64,000 nt of DNA from Zobellia laminariae. GTDB taxonomy: Bacteria; Bacteroidota; Bacteroidia; Flavobacteriales; Flavobacteriaceae. Below are positions 27,922 to 35,346 of the stretch, in pieces. Below the pieces are notes generated by a model that did not search any database, was not told where the DNA came from, and worked only from the letters and a program-made list of their open reading frames with translations. How positions within the stretch are numbered: the stretch's first letter is position 1; every line of letters begins with the position of its first letter. The stretch lies in contig NZ_RCNS01000001.1 of NCBI RefSeq assembly GCF_009725995.1, positions 1,381,195-1,445,194 on the forward strand, given 5' to 3'. The translations under genes and the position numbers were made by a program.

Positions 27922-30111
27922 CTACTCATGCTTCCCTATCAAAGAGAAATCTAAATGCCGTTTTATTAAATCAGAATTCTTTACCATAACTACAACTTCA
28001 TCACCCAATTGGTAGGTTTTCTTTGTCTTTTCTCCTACAATTGCGTACTCCTTTTCGTCAAAGGTATAATAATCATCCTTTATATCGCTGATCCTAACCA
28101 TGCCCTCGCACTTGTTTTCTATTATCTCAACATAAATACCCCATTCGGTAACACCACTAATAACACCAACAAATTCTTGATTTTGGTGATCTTGCATGAA
28201 TTTAATCTGCATGTATTTAATAGAATCCCGTTCTGCACTAGAAGCTAAATATTCCATATCTGAAGAATGCTTACATTTCTGTTCGTAAACTTCTTCTTTA
28301 ACCGAGGCGCCGCCATCTAAATAATGTTGTAATAAACGATGTACCATTACATCTGGATATCTTCTAATTGGCGATGTAAAATGTGTATAATAATCGAACG
28401 CCAAACCATAGTGACCAATATTCTGGGTAGTATAGATGGCCTTACTCATACTACGTATAGTAAGCGTATCTACTAAATTCTGTTCTTTCTTGCCTTTAAC
28501 GTCGCTCAAAAGCTGATTTAAAGACGCGCTAATAGATTTTTTATCCTTAAAGTCTAACTTGTGCCCAAACCTAGAAACAATGCTATTAAGAGCTATTAAT
28601 TTATCTTCATTAGGATCATCGTGAATACGATATACAAAAGTCTTTTTCGGTTTTTGTTTTCCTATGAATTCAGCAACCTTTCTGTTGGCCAACAACATAA
28701 ATTCTTCAACTAACTTATTGGCATCTTTGGATTCTTTAAAATAAACACCAACCGGCTCACTTTCTTCGTTTAAATTAAAACGTACTTCTACTTTATCAAA
28801 AGAAAGTGCACCTTCTTGCATACGTCTACCACGCATGATTTTAGCCATACGATCCATTTCTAAAGTAGCTTCAACCACATCTTCTTGAACGGTATAAGCA
28901 TCTTCGCGGATAGATATATCCTTTGGTATACTACCCTCTTTGGTTTCTATAATATGCTGTGCTTCTTCATAAGCAAAACGCTCATTAGAATTTATAGCTG
29001 TTCTACCAAACCATTGATCCTTGATATTGGCATCCTTGTCCATCTCAAAAATTGCAGAAAAGGTGTATTTCTCTTCGTTTGGTCTTAATGAACACGCATT
29101 GTTAGATAATACTTCTGGAAGCATAGGAACCACACGATCTACCAAATAAACAGAAGTAGCCCTTTCATAAGCTTCATCATCTAAGATGGTATCCGGAACC
29201 AGGTAATGAGAAACATCGGCAATGTGAATACCAATCTCATAGTTACCGTTCTCAAGAACTACAAAAGAAAGTGCATCATCAAAATCCTTAGCATCTTTTG
29301 GATCAATAGTAAAGGTCAATACATCTCGCATATCCCTTCTTTTTGCAATTTCTTCTTCTTTAATAGAAGTATCAAGAGTATCTGCAAAACGTTCTACTTC
29401 GGTAGGAAAATCATAAGGAAGACCATATTCGGCCAAGATGGCGTGAATTTCGGTATTGTGTTCTCCTGGTTTTCCTAAAACTTCTATGATAGTTCCTGTA
29501 GGAGAATCATCTTTACTATCCCAACTATCCAATCTAACAATTACTTTATCGCCATCATTTGCTCCATTTATTCCATCTTTTGGAACAAAGAAATCCGTGT
29601 ACATTCTAAAATCTGTAGGACGAACAAAAGCAAAAGTCTTTTGTATATCTACAATCCCTACAAATTCAGTCTTCTTACGTTCAATAATATTGGCAATCTC
29701 ACCTTCTAGCTTTTTCCCTTTTCTTCTTGGGAATATATATACCTCTACGGTATCACCATGAAAAGCTTTGTTCACTTTATTAGCTTGTACAAAGACATCG
29801 TCATCCATACCCTCTATAACAACATAAGCATTACCACGTCCTGTAAGATCAACCTTACCTGTTTGGTATTTTTTAGTTGATTCCATGGCCATATAATTAC
29901 CTCTGCCTTCTTCCTGTATTCTATTTTTTTCCTTAAGTTGCCCTAACCTTTTAATCAATTGATTACGGTCTTGGGTATTAACTAAGCCTAATTTAGCGGC
30001 TATTTGTTTATAATTGAAACTCTTTTTTGGGTCTTTTTCCAATACGGTAAAGATTCCTTTTGTTATCTCGTTCGCTCTATGGTTACGAGCTTTCTTCTTG
30101 TTATTTGACAT
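27922..30111 (-). CDS. rnr: Ribonuclease R
   Basis: A 729-residue 3'-5' exoribonuclease of the RNB (RNase II/R) family that degrades structured RNA in the cytoplasm. In order: N-terminal winged-helix region (about 15-60), two cold-shock OB folds, the RNB catalytic domain with the metal-binding Asp cluster in TIDPKDAKDFDDALSF, the conserved HFTSPIRRYPDVMVHRLLQHY motif, and a C-terminal S1 domain (FVGVISGVTEWGIYVEI). Length fits bacterial RNase R. The gene reads away from the long gene-free region on its right; a 32-bp dyad lies 19 nt before its start. Confidence 0.95.
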   Translation of the reverse strand: MSNNKKKARNHRANEITKGIFTVLEKDPKKSFNYKQIAAKLGLVNTQDRNQLIKRLGQLKEKNRIQEEGRGNYMAMESTKKYQTGKVDLTGRGNAYVVIEGMDDDVFVQANKVNKAFHGDTVEVYIFPRRKGKKLEGEIANIIERKKTEFVGIVDIQKTFAFVRPTDFRMYTDFFVPKDGINGANDGDKVIVRLDSWDSKDDSPTGTIIEVLGKPGEHNTEIHAILAEYGLPYDFPTEVERFADTLDTSIKEEEIAKRRDMRDVLTFTIDPKDAKDFDDALSFVVLENGNYEIGIHIADVSHYLVPDTILDDEAYERATSVYLVDRVVPMLPEVLSNNACSLRPNEEKYTFSAIFEMDKDANIKDQWFGRTAINSNERFAYEEAQHIIETKEGSIPKDISIREDAYTVQEDVVEATLEMDRMAKIMRGRRMQEGALSFDKVEVRFNLNEESEPVGVYFKESKDANKLVEEFMLLANRKVAEFIGKQKPKKTFVYRIHDDPNEDKLIALNSIVSRFGHKLDFKDKKSISASLNQLLSDVKGKKEQNLVDTLTIRSMSKAIYTTQNIGHYGLAFDYYTHFTSPIRRYPDVMVHRLLQHYLDGGASVKEEVYEQKCKHSSDMEYLASSAERDSIKYMQIKFMQDHQNQEFVGVISGVTEWGIYVEIIENKCEGMVRISDIKDDYYTFDEKEYAIVGEKTKKTYQLGDEVVVMVKNSDLIKRHLDFSLIGKHE

Positions 30112-30660
30112 TAACTATTTTTAATTTATAGGGTAAATTACGAATTATAATTCATTACCCTGTTATTGACCAACCTTGACCTGAAAACAAGGTTATCAAC
30201 AACTATATTATATATTTCTTTTTCTTTTAAATTTTAAAAATTAAAATGGTGATTATGATAGTGTGTTAATAAGGCTTATAAAATTATGTGGAAATAGTTG
30301 CTCTGAACGACTTAAAGAAGTTGTTGACAATCTTTACAATTATAATATAGCACAGAATCAGGGTAGTAACGTAATTATCAATATTCGTTGATAAACGATA
30401 TCAACATCAATTATTTAATAAGTAAACGTAAATTTAATGTTAATTACTGGCAATAACATTTTAATAGCCCATTATAAAAAGAGTAAAAGTATATTTCTCA
30501 ATTAGAAATTAGTTTTGTAGAGTACTATTCAAGTGAGAAATCAAAATTTAAGATCTACTTTCTGTCGTAAGGTTATTAACATTATAAACACATTTTAACA
30601 ATAACAAATTAACAATGAATAGCTGTCTGAAGAAAACTATTGTTGTGATCACCATGTTTA
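30112..30660. other. Candidate replication origin (oriC-like) between rnr and rpiB
   Basis: A gene-free, very AT-rich region with clustered DnaA-box-like 9-mers close to TTATCCACA: TTATCAACA (30193-30201, +), TTGTCAACA (30322-30330, -), TTATCAATA (30375-30383, +), TTATCAACG (30386-30394, -), ATATCAACA (30398-30406, +) and TTATTAACA (30573-30581, +). A nearly pure A/T tract at 30201-30247 could be an unwinding element. Dyads flank the left side: AGGGTAA/TTACCCT (30130-30161) and AACCTTG/CAAGGTT (30172-30194). The two neighbours read outwards. dnaA is not in the window. This is inference from pattern; a long regulatory region is the alternative. Confidence 0.45.
30130..30161. repeat. 32-bp dyad upstream of rnr
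   Basis: Outer arms AGGGTAA and TTACCCT enclose the perfect 12-bp palindrome GAATTATAATTC. It lies 19 nt upstream of the rnr start codon. It could be an operator for rnr or part of the proposed origin. Confidence 0.5.
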
Positions 30661-30691
30661 TTGTGGTGAAGTACTAGTATTCGTACCTTTG
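30661..30691 (+). promoter_or_regulatory. Promoter of rpiB
   Basis: TTG at 30661-30663, 20 nt, then TACCTTTG at 30684-30691: an ideal Bacteroidota promoter. The expected leader is about 65 nt. A TCACCA/TGGTGA dyad (30649-30669) overlaps the -33 box and could bind a regulator. Confidence 0.75.
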
Positions 30692-30761
30692 TGAACAATT
30701 AGAAGGTTTTATATAACAGTAAAACCGTATTCAAAAAAAGGTTTAAACAAGATTACGCATA

Positions 30762-31193
30762 ATGAAAATAGCTATTGGAAATGATCACGCGGGTACGGAT
30801 TACAAATTAGCCATAGTAGGTTTACTTAAATCTATGAACATAGAGGTTAATAATTATGGTACCGATGGTGCGGATAGTGTTGATTATGCAGATTTTGTTC
30901 ATCCCGTAGCTTTAGATATTGATAAAGGTATAGTTGATTTTGGTATTATTATTTGCGGAAGCGGTAATGGAGCTTCAATGACGGCTAATAAACATCAGCA
31001 AGTGCGTTGTGCCCTTTGTTGGAACAAAGAGATTGTTCAGTTAAGTAGAGAACATAATGATGCTAACATCTTAAGTTTACCAGCAAGGTTCATTTCTCTA
31101 CCGCAAGCACTAGAAATGGTAAAGACTTTCTTAGATACTGATTTTGAAGGCGGTAGGCATGAAAGAAGAATAGAAAAAATTCCTTGTAAGTAA
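30762..31193 (+). CDS. rpiB: Ribose-5-phosphate isomerase B
   Basis: Interconverts ribose 5-phosphate and ribulose 5-phosphate in the pentose phosphate pathway. The 143-residue protein shows the RpiB/LacA signature: IGNDHAGTDYK at residues 4-14, the SVDYADFVHPVA segment, and IIICGSGNGASMTANKHQ with the catalytic-position Cys, followed by AALCW-like RCALCWN and REHNDANILSLPAR. Length is typical. It is preceded by a strong promoter and followed by about 170 bp without a gene, so it is probably monocistronic. Confidence 0.93.
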   Translation: MKIAIGNDHAGTDYKLAIVGLLKSMNIEVNNYGTDGADSVDYADFVHPVALDIDKGIVDFGIIICGSGNGASMTANKHQQVRCALCWNKEIVQLSREHNDANILSLPARFISLPQALEMVKTFLDTDFEGGRHERRIEKIPCK

Positions 31194-31360
31194 ACGTTCA
31201 AAGCTTTACTTTTAATTATAGGGGACTCTTATAAAGTCCTCCTAAACCAACCACTTCATAATACTTAACACTAGTTGTTCATAACTTGGATATTCCTTGT
31301 TAAGAAGGCATTTTAGGTACCATACATATTTAATAACATACTAATTATTTTCCATATTAA

Positions 31361-32287
31361 ATGGGACATTCTCACGAAGACCATTCTCATGGGCACGGTC
31401 ACCACCATTCTTATTTAAGAGGAAGGAATTTAATTATATCCATCCTATTAAATATACTTATTACGGTAGCTCAGGTAATTGGCGGACTTGCCTCTGGCAG
31501 TCTTTCTTTACTTTCGGACGCGCTTCATAATTTTAGTGATGTACTTTCGCTTATTGTTAGTTATATAGCTACCTTATTAGCTAAGAGACAAGCTTCTACC
31601 AATAAGACCTTTGGTTATAAACGTGCTGAAATCATAGCGGCTTTTGTAAACGCTGCTACACTAATAGTTGTAGCTGTTATATTGATAAAAGAAGCCTCGG
31701 TAAGGTTTCTTGAACCGCAGAAGATAGAATCTGATGTGGTTATTTGGCTTTCTTTATTAGGTATTGTTGCCAATGGTTTTAGTGTGCTCTTACTTAAGAA
31801 AGATTCAAAGAGCAATATGAACATGAGATCTGCTTATCTGCACTTATTAACAGATATGTTAGCATCGGTAGCGGTTCTTATAGGAGGCTTGTTAATGAAG
31901 TTCTATGAGGTGTATTGGATAGATGCGGCCTTAACCTTTGCCATTGCCATCTATCTTATTTTTGTAGGTTATGATTTATTAAAAGAAGCAACACGCGTAC
32001 TCATGCTTTTTACGCCAAATACCATACAAGTACAGCAGATTGTAGATGAAGTAGATTTAATAGACGGTGTAAAGAATATTCACCATATACATATTTGGCA
32101 ATTAAATGAGGATGAAGTGCACTTAGAGGCACACGTAGATTTCAATGAAGACATCAGGCTTTCGGAGTTTGACAACATTCTTCAGGAAATAGAGGAGGTC
32201 GTTTATCACAAATTCGGTATCAATCACGTTACTATACAACCGGAACACGGGAAAAGCGACAGTAAGCAAATAATTGTACAAGATTGA
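31361..32287 (+). CDS. Cation diffusion facilitator metal exporter
   Basis: A 308-residue CDF-family (CzcD/ZitB-like) transporter exporting Zn2+ or related divalent ions in exchange for protons. It opens with a His-rich tail (HSHEDHSHGHGHHH, residues 3-16), then six membrane segments. Metal-site motifs are SLLSDALHNFSDVLSL in TM2 and HLLTDMLASVAVLIGG in TM5. The C-terminal about 90 residues are the cytoplasmic metallochaperone-like domain (IHHIHIWQLNEDEVHLEAHV). The TM2 HNFSD and TM5 HxxxD pattern favours zinc. The acetyltransferase gene follows 4 bp after the stop, so both are probably cotranscribed. Confidence 0.92.
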   Translation: MGHSHEDHSHGHGHHHSYLRGRNLIISILLNILITVAQVIGGLASGSLSLLSDALHNFSDVLSLIVSYIATLLAKRQASTNKTFGYKRAEIIAAFVNAATLIVVAVILIKEASVRFLEPQKIESDVVIWLSLLGIVANGFSVLLLKKDSKSNMNMRSAYLHLLTDMLASVAVLIGGLLMKFYEVYWIDAALTFAIAIYLIFVGYDLLKEATRVLMLFTPNTIQVQQIVDEVDLIDGVKNIHHIHIWQLNEDEVHLEAHVDFNEDIRLSEFDNILQEIEEVVYHKFGINHVTIQPEHGKSDSKQIIVQD

Positions 32288-32291
32288 TATT

Positions 32292-32735
32292 ATGAAAATA
32301 ACGGTAAAATCCTTTGGAGCGCTCACAGCAGCAGAGTTATACGACATATTGAGAATTAGATCGGAAGTTTTTGTCGTGGAACAAGAATGTATTTACCAAG
32401 ATGTAGATGATAAGGACCAAATAGCATTACACGTTATAGGGACTAGAAAAGGTGAATTAGTTGCTTATGCTCGAATATTTAAACCAGGAGATTATTTTGA
32501 AGAAGCAAGTATTGGAAGGGTAGTGGTGAACCCTACCGAAAGAAAGTATGGCTACGGAAAAGAAATTATGAAAGCCTCCATCTCAGCTGTAGAAAAGCAT
32601 TTTAAAGTAGATGTTATTAAATTATCTGCTCAGTTATATTTAGAACGTTTTTATCATACGCTTGGTTTTGACCAAGTTGGAGATGGTTATTTAGAAGATG
32701 GCATACCACATATAAGTATGGTTAGAAAGAAATAA
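32292..32735 (+). CDS. GNAT-family N-acetyltransferase (ElaA-like)
   Basis: A 147-residue acetyltransferase. The opening TAAELYDILRIRSEVFVVEQECIYQDVDDKD is the ElaA subfamily signature, and IGRVVVNPTERKYGYGKEIM is the acetyl-CoA pyrophosphate loop of the GNAT fold. The C-terminal FYHTLGFDQVGDGYLEDGIPH is also typical. The natural substrate of ElaA-type enzymes is not established. I chose ATG 32292; a start at 32274 would overlap the CDF gene by 14 bp and add six residues. The stop codon lies inside the terminator stem. Confidence 0.88.
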   Translation: MKITVKSFGALTAAELYDILRIRSEVFVVEQECIYQDVDDKDQIALHVIGTRKGELVAYARIFKPGDYFEEASIGRVVVNPTERKYGYGKEIMKASISAVEKHFKVDVIKLSAQLYLERFYHTLGFDQVGDGYLEDGIPHISMVRKK

Positions 32736-32759
32736 GGTCCGCAATTGCGGACCTTATTT
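32730..32759. terminator. Bidirectional terminator, perfect 30-bp palindrome
   Basis: The half AAATAAGGTCCGCAA is followed directly by its complement TTGCGGACCTTATTT. The GNAT stop codon (32733-32735) is within the left arm; the hypothetical gene on the other strand ends 22 bp to the right. Confidence 0.8.
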
Positions 32760-32780
32760 CTTATATACAATTATGTAAAG

Positions 32781-33155
32781 TTAAATACGAATAGGTTCTT
32801 TGTTCGTAAGGTTAATATCTTCCAACATATTATCGGTAAACTTATAATGACCTTTAGTGGTTATAATACGAAACCGGTTAGAGTTCATTCTACTTAAAGT
32901 ATCCAAGAAAAGCCACTTCGTTTTTAGAAGTCTAGGTTTAGAAGATTTCAGGCTAATTTCAAAATAATATTTTCTTCCGTTTTTAAGCGCTACAATATCT
33001 GGTGTAATCTTAAAATCGGTGCCTTTCCTAACATATGATTTAGGTGTTACATACCCGTCAATATCCGCCTTAATTTCTTCGAAGCCGGTGGCCTCTAGAT
33101 GGTGAATTGACTTCTCTAAAAATTCCTTGTTTTCTGACTTTTCTGTTGTTACCAT
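32781..33155 (-). CDS. Conserved hypothetical protein with endonuclease-like pattern
   Basis: A 124-residue soluble protein. Residues 45-70 read GTDFKITPDIVALKNGRK then YYFEISLK, which resembles the beta-hairpin of PD-(D/E)xK nucleases (P52-D53, E66, K70). The spacing E-x-x-x-K is not canonical, so catalysis is doubtful. It ends KGHYKFTDNMLEDINLTNKEPIRI-like, a tail I associate with small proteins common in Flavobacteriaceae genomes. I chose ATG 33155; extension to 33215 would add a hydrophobic 20-residue stretch and cannot be excluded. It lies downstream of the restriction-modification genes on the same strand but separated by 260 bp. Confidence 0.6.
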   Translation of the reverse strand: MVTTEKSENKEFLEKSIHHLEATGFEEIKADIDGYVTPKSYVRKGTDFKITPDIVALKNGRKYYFEISLKSSKPRLLKTKWLFLDTLSRMNSNRFRIITTKGHYKFTDNMLEDINLTNKEPIRI

Positions 33156-33265
33156 AACGGAGAAGATAGTAAAACTTAATGCAACAACAAACTTTTGAAC
33201 GTTGATTAACAGCATTTTAAGAACTAAAATCAGGATTTTGAAATTCGCTTTAAGAGATATTAAAA

Positions 33266-33283
33266 ACAGACCAATTGGTTTGT
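33266..33283. repeat. Palindrome copy 1 (ACCAATTGGTTTGT)
   Basis: ACAGACCAATTGGTTTGT is an 18-bp palindrome with one G.T wobble. Its last 14 bases recur exactly at 33395-33408, centre to centre 125 bp. Confidence 0.7.
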
Positions 33284-33384
33284 TGGCTATCTATAGGTTC
33301 CATAAACAGACTGTTTTTTTAGGGATAAAATACCAATTTCAATCGCTGTAAGTACATACTAGTCAAGAATATTGGAGTCATAGG

Positions 33385-33414
33385 AATTTTACAAACCAAT
33401 TGGTTTGTAAAATT
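33385..33414. repeat. Palindrome copy 2, perfect 30 bp, after restriction gene
   Basis: The half AATTTTACAAACCAA is followed by its exact complement TTGGTTTGTAAAATT. It begins 2 bp after the stop of the restriction-endonuclease gene and may terminate it, though there is no T run. It shares its core with copy 1. Confidence 0.75.
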
Positions 33415-33416
33415 GA

Positions 33417-34031
33417 TTAAGCTAACCTTTTGGCAACTCCTGATTCTTCAAGAAAATCTAACTTCAAAATAAGGTTCAAAGGTTTTTCAGCTTTGTTTTT
33501 GGTAGAAGCAAAGAGATATCCTTCACTTCTGTGATGTAGTTCATCAATTTTTATTTTACCATGAGTATCCTGTTCTGGCAAAATATACTTTTTTAAAGCT
33601 GATAATGTTATAGCGCGTTCCGTTAAAAGGTCAAGTAATTTTTGGCGATTTACCAAGGTGATTTTACAGGAAGAAAATGTCTTTGGATCATCTGCATAAA
33701 TTGAAGTTATTAACGCATAGAATTCCGTTTTTTTTGAGGTATCAAATAACCAACCTTCTTTTATAATACCCTTCTTTTCATAACTTAATTCAAAGGCAAA
33801 AGTGGGTAGGTTTTCGTTTATATAATCCAGTTGTGCTTTTTCATCTATATAGAATTTTTTTCCATTCGTTTTATGAATAAAAATCAAATCTATACCGGCC
33901 AATTGCTTTGGCATATCGGATACTCGCTCAAAGGTATAATGCTTCAGATACTGTTTGTAATAACGGTCCAATAAAATGCAAAGCTCCTGCTCCCTTTCTA
34001 AATCTGACTTAAAATTACTTTTAAGGGGCAT
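33417..34031 (-). CDS. Probable type II restriction endonuclease
   Basis: A 204-residue protein partnered with a C5-cytosine methyltransferase 30 bp upstream on the same strand. Residues 46-65 read AGIDLIFIHKTNGKKFYIDEK: Asp48 followed by Asp63-Glu64-Lys65, the PD-(D/E)xK nuclease pattern, preceded by helices with acidic residues (SDLEREQELC). The middle (EGWLFDTSKKTEFYALI) resembles the core strands of this nuclease class. I cannot name the recognition site, and the call rests on the motif plus the neighbour. It would cut foreign DNA lacking the partner's methyl mark. No control (C) protein gene is present. Confidence 0.75.
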   Translation of the reverse strand: MPLKSNFKSDLEREQELCILLDRYYKQYLKHYTFERVSDMPKQLAGIDLIFIHKTNGKKFYIDEKAQLDYINENLPTFAFELSYEKKGIIKEGWLFDTSKKTEFYALITSIYADDPKTFSSCKITLVNRQKLLDLLTERAITLSALKKYILPEQDTHGKIKIDELHHRSEGYLFASTKNKAEKPLNLILKLDFLEESGVAKRLA

Positions 34032-34061
34032 ATTACATTTGTTAGTATGAAGTTTAAAGAG

Positions 34062-35288
34062 CTAAACTTCAATTTTATCGGCCAGTGCCTTGCCAATTCT
34101 TTCCACAACGCCAACAACTAGGGCATTACCCATAAAAAAGGCCCGTTTGGTATCGCTTACACCTTCTAATAACGTATGATTATCAGGAAACATATTTAAA
34201 CGCTCTAATTCAATAGGAGTTAAACGCCTTAATCCTTTTTTAGTCTGCACCACATGCTTAAATCTAGATGGAGACTTTCCGCCTTCGCCGGTAATAATAG
34301 TTCTTGAAGCATTATCCAATGCATCCGGAAAAATCATTCCGCCTTCACTATAGTTATAGGTAAATCCGGTTTTAGCCGTTCGCACTTCTTTTTTTGCACC
34401 TTTTAAATATTCCCATTTATGGAAATCTTCTTCGGGAATATAAAATGCTGATGTTACTTCTCCGTTTTGAAGTACATCTCCCAAAACGGTACGTTTGCCA
34501 TCATAACTGGCTTGGGTTTTTATCGTAAATACTTTTCCGTTTATGAAAACACCTGAATTCTGAAAAGGAGAAAGCTTTTCGCCTAGGTTGAAGTTTTCTG
34601 AGATATGCACCAAATCGTCCTTAATTTCAAAAGAAGTCGATTTTTGAGTGGTTTGCTGAACAGGAAAAGCCGAAGCAATTGTTCCTTCCGAAAGAACCCA
34701 ATTTGACGGACTGGACTTTTTAAGTGTTTTATAAAGTGATGTAGACTTGTGATATCCTAAGAAAAATATTCGTCTACGTCTTTGGGGCATTCCATATTCT
34801 GCCGCGTTAATAACACGCCATTCAACTGCATAACCTAAGTCATCAAGACTTTTCAACATAATGGCAAAATCACGTCCACGCTGGGCAGATGGCGATTTTA
34901 GCAAACGGTCTACATTTTCAAGAAATAGATATTTGGGAGGATTTTTCTTTTCCGATAAAATTCGGTGAATACTCCACCAGAGCACCCCTTTTTTACCAAT
35001 CAATCCTTTGGAGTTCTGTAAAGTGGTCGCCACTGAGTAATCTTGACAAGGAAATCCGCCAACGAGCACATCGCCATCGGGAATAACTTCCGTAGAAACT
35101 TCAGATATGTCTTCATTACAATGGTTTTCTTTACCAAAGCGCTCCTCGTAAACGATAGAAGCATGTTGCGCTTTTGTAGAAGGTTCCCATTGGTTGCTCC
35201 AGACGACCTCATATTGTCCGGTTTTTTCTAGTCCGAGGCGAAATCCTCCGACTCCTGCAAAAAGTTCTATTGCCTTGAGTTTGCTCAT
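34062..35288 (-). CDS. DNA (cytosine-5-)-methyltransferase, type II
   Basis: A 408-residue C5-methyltransferase that would protect host DNA. Motif I is FAGVGGFRLGLE (residues 10-21), motif IV GGFPCQDYS with the catalytic Cys81, motif VI ENVDRLL, motif VIII PQRRRRIFFLG, and the C-terminal motifs IX/X RLTPIELERLNMFP and MGNALVVGVVERIG. The target-recognition region lies between motif VIII and IX (about residues 190-330). All motifs are in order, so the enzyme should be active. It is the first gene of a two-gene operon with the endonuclease, an order that allows methylation before cutting. It is divergent from the NlpC/P60 gene. Confidence 0.93.
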   Translation of the reverse strand: MSKLKAIELFAGVGGFRLGLEKTGQYEVVWSNQWEPSTKAQHASIVYEERFGKENHCNEDISEVSTEVIPDGDVLVGGFPCQDYSVATTLQNSKGLIGKKGVLWWSIHRILSEKKNPPKYLFLENVDRLLKSPSAQRGRDFAIMLKSLDDLGYAVEWRVINAAEYGMPQRRRRIFFLGYHKSTSLYKTLKKSSPSNWVLSEGTIASAFPVQQTTQKSTSFEIKDDLVHISENFNLGEKLSPFQNSGVFINGKVFTIKTQASYDGKRTVLGDVLQNGEVTSAFYIPEEDFHKWEYLKGAKKEVRTAKTGFTYNYSEGGMIFPDALDNASRTIITGEGGKSPSRFKHVVQTKKGLRRLTPIELERLNMFPDNHTLLEGVSDTKRAFFMGNALVVGVVERIGKALADKIEV

Positions 35289-35346
35289 TTGCGATAAAAT
35301 TACATAATTTCACTAAAGCAAAGTAAACATGATAATAGATTTAAGA

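Noticed and set aside
27860..27922. N-terminal extension of the GIN-domain protein
   Set aside because: It adds 21 residues without function, abuts rnr, and hides a clean signal peptide at 27859.
33266..33414. The CAATTG-containing palindromes as the restriction enzyme's recognition site
   Set aside because: Adjacent occurrence is not evidence of specificity, and neither the methyltransferase nor the nuclease can be assigned a target from sequence.
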